DNA of 64,000 nt, taken from NCBI GenBank assembly GCA_015143295.1, contig CM026571.1, positions 31,586,505 to 31,650,504 on the forward strand, read 5' to 3'. The position numbers were made by a program, and so were the translations under genes. Shown here one piece after another: positions 1-11,020 of this stretch; position 1 is the first letter of the stretch, and every line of letters begins with the position of its first letter. This DNA comes from Tetracentron sinense. Lineage: Eukaryota > Streptophyta > Magnoliopsida > Trochodendrales > Trochodendraceae. The notes beneath the pieces are model-generated. The model was not told the origin of the DNA. It did no database searches and was given only the letters and a program-made list of their open reading frames with translations.

Positions 1-1613
1 AAAAACCAGAAATAGCGATACTGTGTTTACCGTTATTTCTGGATTTTCCCAGAAACTAATATTTTCCCCACAGTGGTGCACTGTGCTGCTTCCAGGGGAT
101 CCCTCATAAGCTGAGGGTCCCCTAGAAGGTCAGGAGATGTGCCATAGGCTATGAGGTTGGGATTGTTACCTAGGAGGGGTCCCCCATACCTATGAGGAAG
201 GTAAGGGGAGCCCCTGCTCTTGGGTTATGCAGTAAAATAGAATATGAAGTACCCTAGAGTAGGACCAGGGGCTCACAGAAATGTTTTTATAGAAAAAAGG
301 GGTAGGGGGAGGCCCTACCCTACTGCTACCCTTCACCAGTGGTGGTGACTTCGGTGGTGGTGATGAACAGTGGTGGTGGGCATGGTGGTGATGTTGCCCA
401 GCTGGGAGGAGGCCTAGGATGGTCTTGGGAACTTCTGGTGATGCTTGGGTGAGGCTGGAACTCAAGGGCAGCAAAGCAGAGGTTCGAATAGGGGATTCAA
501 CCATTGGAGATGAAGTGGGGAGCTTGAGATTTTATAGGAGGAGGTTTAGGGACACAGGGGAATAGTACATGTGTAGGCGAAGGCTTCAGGAGGGAATGAG
601 GGCTGTCAGAGGTGTTCTTGAGCACTGGGGGGAGCAGTTGAGCTGCAAAACACGCAAATAGGGAATGGTAGTAATTCCAGTACCGCTATTCCCCTTCAAG
701 GCTAAAGAGATAATGGCGGTAGAAACTCTACCGTCATTTCTGATTTTTACCCAGAAATGGGTCTGGCCCTGTTTACACGCGGTATAGCTTGGAGGATTTT
801 GAATTTTGGGCCTTATTTAGGCCTAGCTAGGGTTTAAGTCATAGGGGCCAAGGGTTTTGCATGGGTCTTGGGCCCATGCCCTAGGGTTGTTGGGTTAGGC
901 TAGGGCTAGTCCTAGGGTTGACTTCGATTGGACTAAGGTTGACCTAGGGCTAACTAGGGTTTAACCTAGAGTTTAGATGGGGTTCAACCTAGGTTTGACT
1001 AGGATTTATCCTAGGGTTAACCTAGGATTAAGAAAGGTTGACCTATGGTTTGACCTAGGGTTAACTAGGGTTTAACCTAGGTTTGACTAGGGTTTGTCAT
1101 AGGTTTAGACCTAGGGTTTATGTAGAGACCCCGAATCTTTTTCATGTTTTTACTTCATTGTATTAGGGGTATTATAGTCCTTGTGATGTTTTGATGTTTA
1201 TTGTATTATATATTTATTTGGTGTGGTGTAAACTAGGCTTAATCAAACTTGTAACGGAGGGATGTCATATCACACCCTAAACTTTAGGAAGCTCTAGTTT
1301 TGGTACCGTTTACTAGAATTGAGTGATTCTTGAATCATTAGAAAGGTGTTGGAACCCTCTTCGAAGTTCATGTTTAATGTTTTTCCTTATTTTGAGTTTA
1401 AGCCAAGTCAATGGTGGGTTTTATCTAATGGAATTGCAGATCAGTCAACTTTGGGGATAATTTAGTCTATTAATTAAGTGGAATTTAGAAATTCTAATGC
1501 CAAAAATGTTCGTTTTCGAGAGACGAATCCAACCCAAGTTGAATCGTCAAAATCCGTCGAGTGAGTCAAAAGTTATGGCCAAAACAGTAGAGTAGGTCAA
1601 AAATCTATAGGCA

Positions 1614-1818
1614 ACCGATCGCTCGGTCAGAAGTAGTGATCGATCGGTCCAAAACCGATCGATCGGTAACTATTGACTGGTCCAAAATTTTGTATGGGAA
1701 AATTTTCCAGAGAGTGTGTTTTTGACCGATCACTCGGTCATAAACACCGATCGATCGGTAGGCGACCGATCGATTGGTAGGCGATCGATCGCTTGGTCAT
1801 AACTACCGATCGCTCGGT
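1614..1818 (+). promoter_or_regulatory. S1 U3 palindrome array (ACCGATCGATCGGT)
   Basis: About eight copies of the 14-bp palindrome ACCGATCGATCGGT or near variants (for example at 1614, 1654, 1725, 1746, 1765 and 1805), spaced 20-70 bases apart and ending about 65 bases before the TATA box. Many variants differ by a C-to-T or G-to-A step, as expected from decay of methylated CpG. Position suggests a cis-regulatory role in the LTR promoter; this is inference. Confidence 0.7.
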
Positions 1819-1884
1819 CTTTCGTGATTTTTTACAGAATTTTAGTATGGGCGTTTTGGTCTTTTTGTTCTCAGACCTTGGGGC

Positions 1885-1893
1885 TATAAATAG
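1885..1893 (+). promoter_or_regulatory. TATA box of S1
   Basis: GGGGCTATAAATAGGGGG, a strong plant TATA box, lies directly downstream of the palindrome array. The same arrangement on the minus strand is found in S2, S4 and S5, which sets the orientation of each LTR. Confidence 0.75.
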
Positions 1894-2773
1894 GGGGTCC
1901 TACTCGAAATATTAAAATACTCTACCTATTTCTAACCTAATTTGGCAAAAAGGGGGAGAAAACCTAGGGTTTGAGGGAGAGGGTTGCTTGGAGAAGGAGG
2001 TTGCTAGAAGATTGAGAGGAAAGCTTGGAGATCGTCCTCAAAGCTTCTCCAAATCTCCTCGGGAGCATTTTGAATCCAAGGGAAGGATTCCTAAGGTCGA
2101 TATACTATCCTAATCAACTCTATTTTAATGTTTTGTGAATATTAATTTGATAGAATAGAGATTAAATGCATTTTTCCCAAATTTTCTATGAAGTAAGCTA
2201 ATTATTGATGGAAATGTGGATTGGATGTGGATAGAATATATGGAGGATGGGAAATGTATGGAGGATGGGATTAATATGTGGATGTGAATAGTGAATTGAT
2301 AGTATGGATGAATTATGGTTTGATGAATGCTTGAAAATATAAAAGGGAAATGGATTCATATTATGCGTACACAAGGTGTTTGTGAAAATGCTTGAAATGA
2401 TAAATGCTATTATACTCTTATGAAATGGTGGTAAATTGATTATGAATTGCGATATGAATTATGATAAGATATGTATATGTGAATTGTTTGATAAGTATGT
2501 CTAATTATTTGCATGGAAATTGATAGTCGGGAAGGTAAGAACTTAGAGGAACATCTCTCAAACCGGGAATTCTCTAACTTTTTGGTATGGGACAGTACAG
2601 TGGAGTTTCCATGGTGGGAGATCGGAATCTAAGCAATTACCAACTCGAATGTTAATTTCGACACTTAAGCACATATGCACGTGTATGTTAAGATAAGAGT
2701 CTCACAAGTCATACATGTGGACCACAAGCATGAACATGACATACGTATGATATTCTGAATAAGCATAAGCATG

Positions 2774-2957
2774 GCATGGTCCGTATCCGCCAAGAACGGC
2801 ATGTCAATTACATTTGATTCTTAGGCATGGTCCATATCCGCCAAGAACGGCATGTCAACCATTTGATTCTTAGACATGGTCCGTATCCGTCAAGAACGGC
2901 ATGTCAACCATTTGATTCTTAGACATGGTCCGTATCCGCCAAGAACGGCATGTCACA
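2774..2957 (+). repeat. 49-bp tandem repeat in S1 (about 4 copies)
   Basis: Four near-identical units of 49-51 bp with the core CATGGTCCGTATCCGCCAAG followed by AACGGCATGTCAACC. Units start near 2774, 2825, 2873 and 2922. It lies in the transcribed part of the solo LTR. Other solo LTRs here hold an unrelated tandem block in the comparable place. Confidence 0.85.
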
Positions 2958-3202
2958 TCATTGTATGATCTGAATAAGTGCATAAGCATAAGCATCTCAC
3001 AAGCACGTGGTCTTATAAGCATAAGCAACTCATAAGTGCATTGTCTTCTAAGTCTAAGATTCTCACAAGTACACGAGTCAAGGTAATGATATGATGTATA
3101 TGCGCACACGTTCTTCCGCACTCTGATTATGTTATTATGTTATTGGATATGTTTCTAACTAAGTGCAGGTATATTATTATTGTTGATTGGATTTTATATA
3201 CA

Positions 3203-3222
3203 CTGAGTACCTTTGTACTCAG
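3203..3222 (+). other. Conserved stem-loop of solo LTR S1
   Basis: Perfect 8-bp inverted repeat CTGAGTAC-CTTT-GTACTCAG. The matching place in S2 (27426-27442) has TGAGTAT-GGA-ATACTCA, and S5 (42573-42593) has GCTGAG...CTCAGC. Sequence varies while pairing is kept. It lies about 420 bases before the LTR end; a role in 3' end formation or RNA structure is only a guess. Confidence 0.6.
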
Positions 3223-3699
3223 CCGGACTTCGTCTTGGCAGGTTTAGAGCAGGAGTACACGGCGGAGCCGTGGGTTAAGGAACCAAACGCAGAGGAAGGA
3301 GGTGAAGGTGAGCCTTCTGAGGAGGGAGCCAAAGACTTGGGTGGCTACACCTCTTAGTTTTTATTTCATTTGATTGAGAGAGTGTATTAGACTTGAGTAG
3401 ATGTTGCTTATTAGACTTTTATAGTTGTGTATCAGACACTTTGGTTAGTGGGTTGTATTTGTTGACTATAGACTCGTGCTATTTAGTTGGTTACAGTTGA
3501 TATATCGAAAATTTTATTATCCTCATTTTTGGAGACTCGTATTAGTGTGCCTTGCATGTCATGGATTTTAAGCAGGTTTAAGTAATGTGGCGATCCCAAA
3601 GTCATATTTTAGCCTTGTAGGATTTTGGGGTCGTTACAGTTTAACTAGGGTCAGGAAGCTTAACTATGATTAAGAAGGGGTATAAATTAGGTGCTTATA

Positions 3700-3710
3700 G
3701 TTGCCCCTCT
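3700..3710 (-). other. Polypurine tract of element A
   Basis: On the minus strand AGAGGGGCAAC directly precedes the 3' LTR (TATAAGCACC...). Element C has the same sequence next to its LTR at 39878. Confidence 0.75.
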
Positions 3711-3974
3711 TTATCGGAGAGTGCCAATGTTGGCAATTGAACGACAAAAACTAGAATCATCCTATTTTTACACCGATATTGGATTTTGGGAATGCAGTAT
3801 GATGCGCGTGCATACTATGCGAATATGGGTACAATGTGCCCGCCTATATATGCTGGAGATATGGGTGACCTGTGGGAAGAAGTGGTTAGGGTCACTCATG
3901 CTGGGGATTGATGGATGTTAATGAAAGATGGCATATCCTAGAGGCACTGTCGGATTGGTTGTTATGGCATTACC

Positions 3975-4620
3975 CGGAGGTGTTTAACCAAAACGATCAA
4001 AGGACACGCGGTGTGTCGGAAGGAGGACATGCAGGAGGTGTTGCGGTATGATGAGTTTGTCAAAGGACACACAGGATGTCGAGGACACACAAGGGTGCAC
4101 AAGAGGGACATGAAGGAGGTATCATAGTATGACGGGTTGTTCAAGGGATACTCGAAATGTCGAGGACACACGGGGGTGTCACAGGGGGACATGCAAGAGG
4201 TAATTTCGTGGTATGACGAGTTTGTCAAGAGGCACACAGGATGTCGAGGACACATGGGGGTGTCAAGAGGGGGACATGCAGGAGGTAATACCGTGGTATA
4301 ACGAGTTTGTCAAGGGGCACACAGGATGTCGAGGAGACACGGGGGTATCACAAAAGGGACATACAAGTGGTATGACAGTAAGACGGGTATGTTAAGAGAT
4401 ACACGGGATGTCGAGGACACATGAGGGTGTCATAGGGGGACATGCAGGAGGTAAAGCCGAGGTATGAAGAGTTTGTCAAGGGGCACACAGAATGTCGGGG
4501 ACACAAGGGGGTGCCACAAGGGGGAAATGCAAGAGGTAATGCCATGGTATGACGAGTTTTTCAAGGGGCACACAAGATTTCGGGGACACACGGGGGTGTC
4601 ACAAGGGGATGTGGCATGTT
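3975..4620 (-). repeat. 81-85-bp tandem repeat in the 3' region of element A (about 8 units)
   Basis: Eight diverged units with the core GACATGCAGGAGGTAATGCC, then GTATGACGAGTTTGTCAAGG, then GCACACAGGATGTCGAGGAC. GAC landmarks fall at 4026, 4107, 4188, 4273, 4358, 4439 and 4524, i.e. spacings of 81 and 85. The block sits between the integrase and the 3' LTR, where Ogre/Tat elements are known to carry tandem repeats that can seed satellites. Some units read openly as short cysteine-rich peptides in several frames; these are products of the repeat, not genes. Confidence 0.85.
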
Positions 4621-6285
4621 CTGGAGGCACTAGCCGGATTGGTATTGAAATGGCCCGAAGGCACTGGATTTTGATCACGTTGAGTGATGTTGGGGAGTTT
4701 TTGTCACGCAGGGTGTGACGTTATGCAAAATGATGTCATGCAGGGGTAAAAGAGAGGATGCTTTTCCCATGAATCTCTTGACTGCGACTTGTGGTGGATG
4801 CGCAGCGTCAGCTTCTTCTGCTTGTCTTGTTGGGGCTGCTTAGTGCAGGTTGGTACAGTCGAACCTTGTTACCAAAAACTTCGTTTTGAAAACATTTAGA
4901 AGAAGTGTTGTGGACTTTTTTAAACAATTTTTGATTTTGACATAAAAATGCTTAGCTAGCTTTTAGATTTGCCAGCAAATTACCTTTGTCAGGGCTTAGA
5001 GGGGCCTTGTGGTCTATCTTTTACTCTCGGAGAGTGGAGTATGATTCAACAGAGAATTTTCCCTTCTACTAGGGATGTTGCTGGGAGTGGATAAGCCTGT
5101 CTTACTGCAGTTGAAGACTGGGGACTGTTGCTAGGAGTCCACTGAAGTGTAGAGAGCAACTCGTGACTTCTATTGGGGATCTGCTGGGGAGTAGAAAAAA
5201 CTGTTGGAGACCATTGTGGAATATTGTATTAACTGTCTGTTGGGGATTTGCTCTCGGAGGAGTCTCTGCTGGGGATAGACGGGAGTCAGGTGAGACTTAT
5301 TGCTACCGAATTTTGTTACCAAACTGTCTTTAAGCTTTTCTCCCTTTTTAACCATTTGAATGACCAAGTCATGGGATTCGCATAATGTTTGCAAAATGAG
5401 ACCATTGCCGGCTTTCCTCATGTCTACGAAGCTGATTGATTTTTGTCCATTTTTTACCCTTAGCTGCAAGATTAGGTCTGGGGTCGCATGATTTTTGCTC
5501 AATGGGGCCGTTGCCAGTTTTCACTCATACCCGCGATTTGTTGGGGAACTGGATCTTGCCCTTTATTACCCTGGATGGTGCTCTGCTGGAGATTATATTC
5601 CGCTGAGGATGTAGATGTGATATCGCGCTTGCATTCGCAGTTTCTAGTGAATCTAGGAGGACTTAGAGTGGGAGGAAATGTAAGCTAGGGGACCGAAGTT
5701 TGGGACACCCTGAGATTTTTCCTGCTACAATTGATTTCCACTCCCTTGGAAATCTTTTTTTGTCTTTGTAGGGGTGTCTCTATCTTTGAGAATGTTTTAA
5801 CTTCTATTTTGGGTTTTTCCTTTGACGGGAATTTCATACCCTTGAGTGTTGACTCCATTAGGGAAGCCGAGAGAGTTTGACTCTGTTTTGGGGAAGTTTG
5901 ACTCTACGGGGGAAACTCCGGAGAGGTTTTGACTTCACTTGGGGGATGATTCAGGAGATATCTTGATCTCTTTGGTTACCGCACCTGATTGTCAGGTTGT
6001 CGACGTACCCTTTACAGGATTAGGTTATGACGTAGTTCGAGCAAATGCCACAGATGGCAAGGGAGGGTGTCCCTGAAAAGGTTTTATGAAAGAAAGGCTG
6101 TTAAGCTTAAGGGGTTAACTAGCGGATTTCATTGATTTGAAAATGGCTTATAGTGCTAAGGATGAGGAGGGTGCCAAGGATGACCTTCTGTCATTTCCCA
6201 AAGAATCTACGAGTGTAAAGCGCCTATCAGATCTAGACCCTAAGCATAGTATTGTTTGAATTTGTCAATATTGACGGGCTCTAGG
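4621..6285 (-). other. 3' non-coding spacer of element A
   Basis: About 1.7 kb between the tandem repeats and the integrase. It is rich in TGCTGGGGAT/GTTGGGGA-type words, loosely repeated between 5040 and 5620. A 110-codon open stretch at 5170-5502 (minus) has no recognisable domain and lacks the composition of the neighbouring pol. I see no gene here. Confidence 0.6.
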
Positions 6286-6289
6286 AGGT

Positions 6290-7340
6290 CTTCGTCATCC
6301 ATCCGTCCGAGTCGAAGGGCACTGCCAGAGATTTTTTCTCAGACAATGTATGGGCCTTTGTAGTTGGGAGTGAACTTGCCCCTCGGGTCAGGGGGTTTGG
6401 CAACATCTTTCGGAGAACCAAGTCACCGACTTCGATGTTTTGGGGCTAGACTTTCTTGTTGAATGCCCTGGCCATGTGCCTCTCTAGTAGGCCTACGAAT
6501 GATTGATGGCTTTCAGTCACCACTCTTCTATCAGATTCAGTTGCTCATATCGGGTCTGTGCCCATTCTGCTTCTGAGATTTATGATTCCATTAACACTCG
6601 GAGTGATGAAATTTTTACTTCAATTGGGAGGATTACTTCCATAGCACAAGCTAGAGAGAATGGTATTACCCCAGTTGGGGTTCGGATAGATGTTCTGTAA
6701 GCCATGATTGCATATAGGAGCATTTCATGCCAGGTAGAGTAATTGGTTGCCATCTTTTCAATGATTTTCTTTATGTTTTTGTTGGCAGCTTCTACTGCAC
6801 CATTGGTCTGACGCCTGTATGGCGTGAAGTTATGATGTTGTATCTTGAATCTCTGGCAGAGATTTGTTATCCCCTTGTTGTAGAAATTGAGAGCATTGTC
6901 TGTTACAATTTCAAACGGGACTTCGTATCGACAGATGATATCCTTTTTCAGAAAACGCTGAACCACAAAGGCTATAACATTGGCATAAGAGGCTGCCTCG
7001 ATCCATTTGGTGAAATAATCGATTGTTACCAGGATAAACCGATGTCCGTTGGATGCTTTCAGGGCTATAGGCACGATGACGTCAATGCCCCAAGCTGAGA
7101 ATGGCTACGGAGCGATGAGATTGTGCAGCCTGGTTGGTGGTGCATTGATTTTGTTAGCATAGATTTAGCACTGGTGACACTTCTGTACATGCTGATAATA
7201 GTTAAATTCCATTGTAGAGCAGTAGTAGCCCAGTCTGAGTATCTTCTTAGAAAGCATTAACCCATTTATGTGTGGGCCACAGGCTCCTTTGTGGACCTCT
7301 TCGACTATCTGCGCAACTTCATGGGTATTGAGACACCTGA
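6290..7340 (-). pseudogene. Integrase remnant of element A
   Basis: The minus strand encodes the integrase region of a gypsy pol: remains of the zinc-binding N-terminus (about 7140-7330), then the catalytic core with the typical run FILVTIDYFTKWIEA near 7030, the ...IVTDNALNF... stretch near 6910 and ...TPYRRQTNGAVEAANKN... near 6800, and a C-terminal part to about 6290. No chromodomain is seen, as expected for Tat and unlike chromoviruses. The family function is insertion of the cDNA copy. It is broken in several places and matches the integrase of element D closely. Confidence 0.88.
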
Positions 7341-7479
7341 GCTAGATCATATTCGATGATCTCTTGTACAAGATTCCTCCTGAGAGGAGAAACTAAATAG
7401 CTAGTCTTCTGATTGCTCGGCGGTCTGTTTTGGTGGCATAGAGTGGGAAGGTCCTGTCCTCGAGATACTGCTTGATGTT

Positions 7480-8500
7480 TGTATACTAAGGCTTGTTGTT
7501 TGATACCTCTTCTATCTTAAGGCAGTAGGCAAGCTGATCCTGTTGCTGGATTTCGATTAGCCAGAGCATGATGCCCTTGGAAATCTGTACAATGGAGGCA
7601 AGAGTAGCCAGTGCGCCGGTAAATCTGTTGTGGTTTCTAGAGTTATGACTGAAGGTGATTCTTTTGAACTGAGTGATCAGCACGTTGAGGTAGGCTAGGT
7701 ATGGGACTAGCCTGGCTTCTCGGATGGCCCAAGATTCATTTGCCTGGCAGATTACTAAAGATGAGTCACTGTAAATGTCTATCTCTTCAATCCTGATGCC
7801 TAGGGTTTCCTTTAGTCCGGCTATGCATGCTCATATTCTACTCTGTTATTTGAACACCTGAATTTCAGCTTGACTGAGGTGGGCTCCCTTAGGAGAGATC
7901 AGGATTGCTCCTACCCCATGTCCATGACTGTTAGCAGCTCCATCGAGATATAGCTCCCAACCGAGGTATTCTCGCTCTTCAGTCTCTACATACAAGATGG
8001 ATTCTTCTAGGAATTGATCAGGTACTGAAATGTTGTCTGGTGCTGGATTATGGGCTAGGTGGTCTGTGATTGCCTGTCCCTTGATGGAATTTTGAGTCAT
8101 GTACGTGATGTCAAAATCAAATAACATCATGAGCCATCGGGTAGTCCTCCCGGTAATGGCTGGCTTTTCTAGTAAGTATTTTAGTGGGTCCATCCGAGAG
8201 ATCAGGATTTTCGGGTAGGAAAGCAGATAGTGCCATAGACGCTGAGTAGCCCAGACCCATACCAGACAAGTTTTCTCAAGCGGGCTGTACTTATCTTCAT
8301 ATTCTAGCAGGCGCTTACTGATGTTGTAGATGGCTTACTCTGTTTTGCCTGTCTCATCATGCTATGTCAGGATGCACCCCATGGAGGTTTCTTGTACTGA
8401 TATGTATAGCAATAGTGGCCGTCCTGGTGTAGGAGGCACAAACACTAGAGGGTGGAGAAGATACTGCTTTATCTTATCAAAGGCTTCCTGGCACTCGTCT
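7480..8500 (-). pseudogene. RNase H region of element A
   Basis: Minus-strand remnant after the reverse transcriptase. It has the connection segment with DPLKYLLEKPA and ...RTTRWLMML (about 8100-8190), then an RNase H fold starting WELYLDGAANSHGHGVGAIL (about 7900-7970). Tat-lineage elements are known to have gained a second, archaeal-type RNase H next to the original one; two domain-like blocks here fit this, but the assignment is by motif only. The stretch at 7480-7680 continues towards the integrase. Broken in several places. Confidence 0.75.
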
Positions 8501-9340
8501 GTCTAGACTGTAGGTATATTTTTCCTGAGAAGCTTGAAGATTAACTCGCATATCAGAGTGAGCTGAGAGATGAATTGACTAATGTACTAAATTCTGCTGA
8601 GGAATCAATGGATTTCCTTCTCAATCTGGGGAGTCGGTATTTTAATGATAGCCTTGGCGTTAGCTAGATCAATCTCAATACCTCTTTTACTGACTATGAA
8701 GCCAAAGAGTTTTTCTGATGAGGCTCCAAAAACACATTTGGTCGGATTCAGTCTTAGGCCAAACTCTCTAAGTCTGTCACATAGTTTCTTCAGGTCTTCA
8801 AGGTGTTGCCTGGCAATTGGTGATTTAACGATTATGTCATCCACATAGACTTCAGTTGTCTTATGGATCATGTCGTGGAACAGTGCCATCATGGCCCTTT
8901 GGTAGGTTGCCCCTGCGTTCTTAAGTCTAAAGGGTATTACCTTGTAGTAGAATGTGCCCCAAGGTATGATCTGGTTGTATCAGAAGAAACCATCCATAAA
9001 TGAGAGAGTCTCATGTCCTGTGGTATTGTCGAGCAAGATGTCCCGATATGCGGAGAGGAAAGTTATCCTTAAGGCTTGCCTTGTTCAGATTCTGGTAATC
9101 AATACACATTCAGACCTTGCCATCCTTCTTGGGTACCGGCAGGATGTTGGCTAACCATTCAGGGTAGGTTGATACTACCAGGAAGTCTGCCTTGCTTTGC
9201 TTCTCTACCTCTTCTTTGACCTTCTGTGACCATTCGGCTCCATCCGTCTCAGTTTCTACTTAACTGGTCTCATCAGGGTTCAAGGGCAGTCTGTGTTACT
9301 ACCAATGCTGGGTCCAGGCTGGGTATGCCTACATTTGACC
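8500..9340 (-). pseudogene. Reverse transcriptase remnant of element A
   Basis: The minus strand holds the gypsy reverse transcriptase: fingers region near 9100-9260, and palm with the catalytic YVDDIIVKS motif near 8830, followed by the thumb with ...LRLNPTKCVFG... near 8740. Order and spacing match element D (57095-57990). The family copies element RNA to DNA. Many breaks. Confidence 0.88.
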
Positions 9341-9890
9341 AGGCGAAGACATTGCTGTAGCTTTTCAGAAAGCTTGGGCTCATGGTTGTGCCGATCTTGA
9401 CGAGCTGAGGGTTCTCTTCAAATCCAAGGTTTATGGTCTTGGTGTCCTTGATGTTAGACTATAATATCCCTTCACTGCACTCTAGGAGCCCTAGGATCTC
9501 TTTATGCGGTTCCTCTTCCTGTTCTTCGTTATACTCCACTTCTGAAAGTTTAAGAAGGGTTTCAGGGGTAGCCCTGTTGGAGGTGATTTCCTAGCAAATC
9601 ATTAAACTTAGTTTAGCATGTTTTGTTGTTTTTGGTGACTTCAGGACACTAGGCCTTCTAGGGGAAGGGTCCGTGTGATTTCGTCACCAGCCAGTTTGAA
9701 ATGTTTATGCAAAGCATGATTTTGAGTCAAAACATCAGATTTTATTTATAAAAACAGGTGACTGCTGTTTACAAAAGCTTGAATCAAACAAAAATAGGCC
9801 TACAGTGGCCGACATTTGGATTTTTCAACAGGAGCAAAGAGAGAATAGAAGGGGAAGAAGTGTGTTTCTTGGTCACCGTCTGATCGAACC
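9341..9890 (-). other. gag-pro / pol boundary spacer of element A
   Basis: Mixed region between the reverse transcriptase and the gag-protease part. Positions 9560-9890 are non-coding and match 56620-56900 of D, including the shared run TTTATTTATAAAAACAGG-like tracts and AGGGCTACCCC. Ogre/Tat elements are known to separate gag-pro and pol by an intron or stop; this stretch is the likely counterpart. Confidence 0.5.
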
Positions 9891-11020
9891 AACCTGTCCT
9901 ACACTGTGCTTGCCCCAGCCCTGAATGGCCTCGATGGTGAGAGCCTCGATCCACCAATGGATTAGAGGTTGGTGACTGGATGATGCCTCGGTGCTGTTGG
10001 AGAGGCTGTGGACCTACTCTCCTGCTGGATCTTCTGCTTCTGCGGTGTCTTCGACAGTCAGCTCGTCGAACATTTGTACAATGCTGAAAACCTCAAGATC
10101 TGGAATCGCTGAAGATTCGGCACAGGCTAAGGGTATAAGATGATGGAAACTGGTGCAAGAGGGGAATTGGGGTAAGCTTTAAAGGTTCCAACTAGGAAGG
10201 TTAAAGAGATATGGGGTCGGGCCTCTAGTTTTGCCAACCAGTTACTCTTCTATGTTAGCTTGGAGAGATAGTCCTCAAACTTAGGCTTGTATCCTAATCC
10301 AAACAGTGATGTGTAGCGAGGAGGTACATATCTCTTCTTTATTTCCTAGTTTCTGACTCCCAGGCCTGACCCTGGTTGGTAGTTCATTCTGGCTATTATC
10401 CTGACAAATGGTGGTACTTCCTGTCTATTCTGTTCTTCTATTTGGACGATAGAACTGACTTGCTCGAACTGGTATGTCATGAAGGCAGTGTCTTACCCTA
10501 GCTCCTAGATGTCCCTGAAGGAACTTACCAACTCCTCTTATGGAATCACGACCATGTGATCATCCTGAATAAACTTGATTATCTGATGGAGAGACGAGGG
10601 AAAGACTCTAGCCATGTGGATCCAAGGCCTCCCATGGAACAAAGTGAATGAGGCTGGCATTATTGTAAACTGAGTAGGTCCGACCTCGATGGTTAGATCA
10701 ATGTCGCCCAAGTTCGGCCTTGTTGAGTTGTCGAAAGCCCTGCTGGTCATGAGTCTCTTCTTCACCTGATTTAGGTCCAGACCCAAGCTTTGCAGTGTAG
10801 ATAAAGTGCAGAAATTTAGGCCGAAAACGTTGTCGATTAACACCGATGATAAAGTCATGTCTATAAACTGAACTGTAATATAAAGAGCATGGGTATGGTC
10901 CTTGTCGTCATCCGGTATTTCTTCTTCTATAAAGGAGATGATTCTTGATTCTAGCACTTGCCCTACCATATGCCCTAGTTTCTTGGGCGTGATGTTTGGT
11001 GTTATATGGGCATTGTTAAA
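9891..11020 (-). pseudogene. Protease and linker remnant of element A
   Basis: Minus strand. A retropepsin-like domain spans about 10540-10970, with the region SSVLIDNVFGLNF at the expected active-site position and the downstream ...NLGDIDLTIEVGP... strand. Towards 9891 follows a low-complexity linker matching 56000-56600 of D. The family cleaves the polyprotein. Broken, like the rest of the element. Confidence 0.75.

Larger units (their letters stand above)
1121..3638 (+). mobile_element. S1: solo LTR, Ty3/gypsy-like, 2.5 kb
   Basis: A TG...CA unit starting TGTAGAGACCCC and ending GGGGTCGTTACA, flanked by the 5-bp target duplication GTTTA (1116-1120 and 3639-3643). The empty site is visible in the right LTR of A. 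No coding sequence, primer site or second LTR is present, so it is a solo LTR left by LTR-LTR recombination. Reading plus: U3 with a palindrome array (1614-1818), TATA box (1885-1893), AT-rich leader, a 49-bp tandem repeat (2774-2957), and a stem-loop (3203-3222). Its ends resemble LTRs of Tekay/Del-like gypsy elements, an assignment by resemblance only. Confidence 0.85.
1..3699 (-). repeat. 3' LTR of element A (left part outside window, split by S1)
   Basis: Positions 1-1120 and 3639-3699 match 17303-18412 of the right LTR. The LTR edge is fixed by the shared terminal sequence TTAGGTGCTTAYA followed by the polypurine tract. The first roughly 1.36 kb of this LTR would lie left of the window. 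Visible parts are three stem-loops of the GGCGGTA/TACCGCC type (6-42, 660-693, 712-743), a minus-strand TATA box at 530-536, and a degenerate CCTAGGGTTTAAC-rich stretch (840-1120) that is interrupted by solo LTR S1. Confidence 0.88.

Noticed and set aside
840-1120. Telomere-like CCTAGGGTTTAAC repeats
   Set aside because: The words are irregular, never form CCCTAAA arrays, and the same stretch is part of every LTR of this family (18060-18360, 39680-39830, 47740-47900). It is LTR sequence, not an interstitial telomere.
3962-4718. Several overlapping cysteine/proline-rich small ORFs
   Set aside because: They are produced by the 81-85-bp tandem repeat being open in several frames on both strands.
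5170-5502. 110-codon open frame on the minus strand
   Set aside because: It lies in the non-coding 3' spacer of element A, has no recognisable domain, and consists of loose repeat words.
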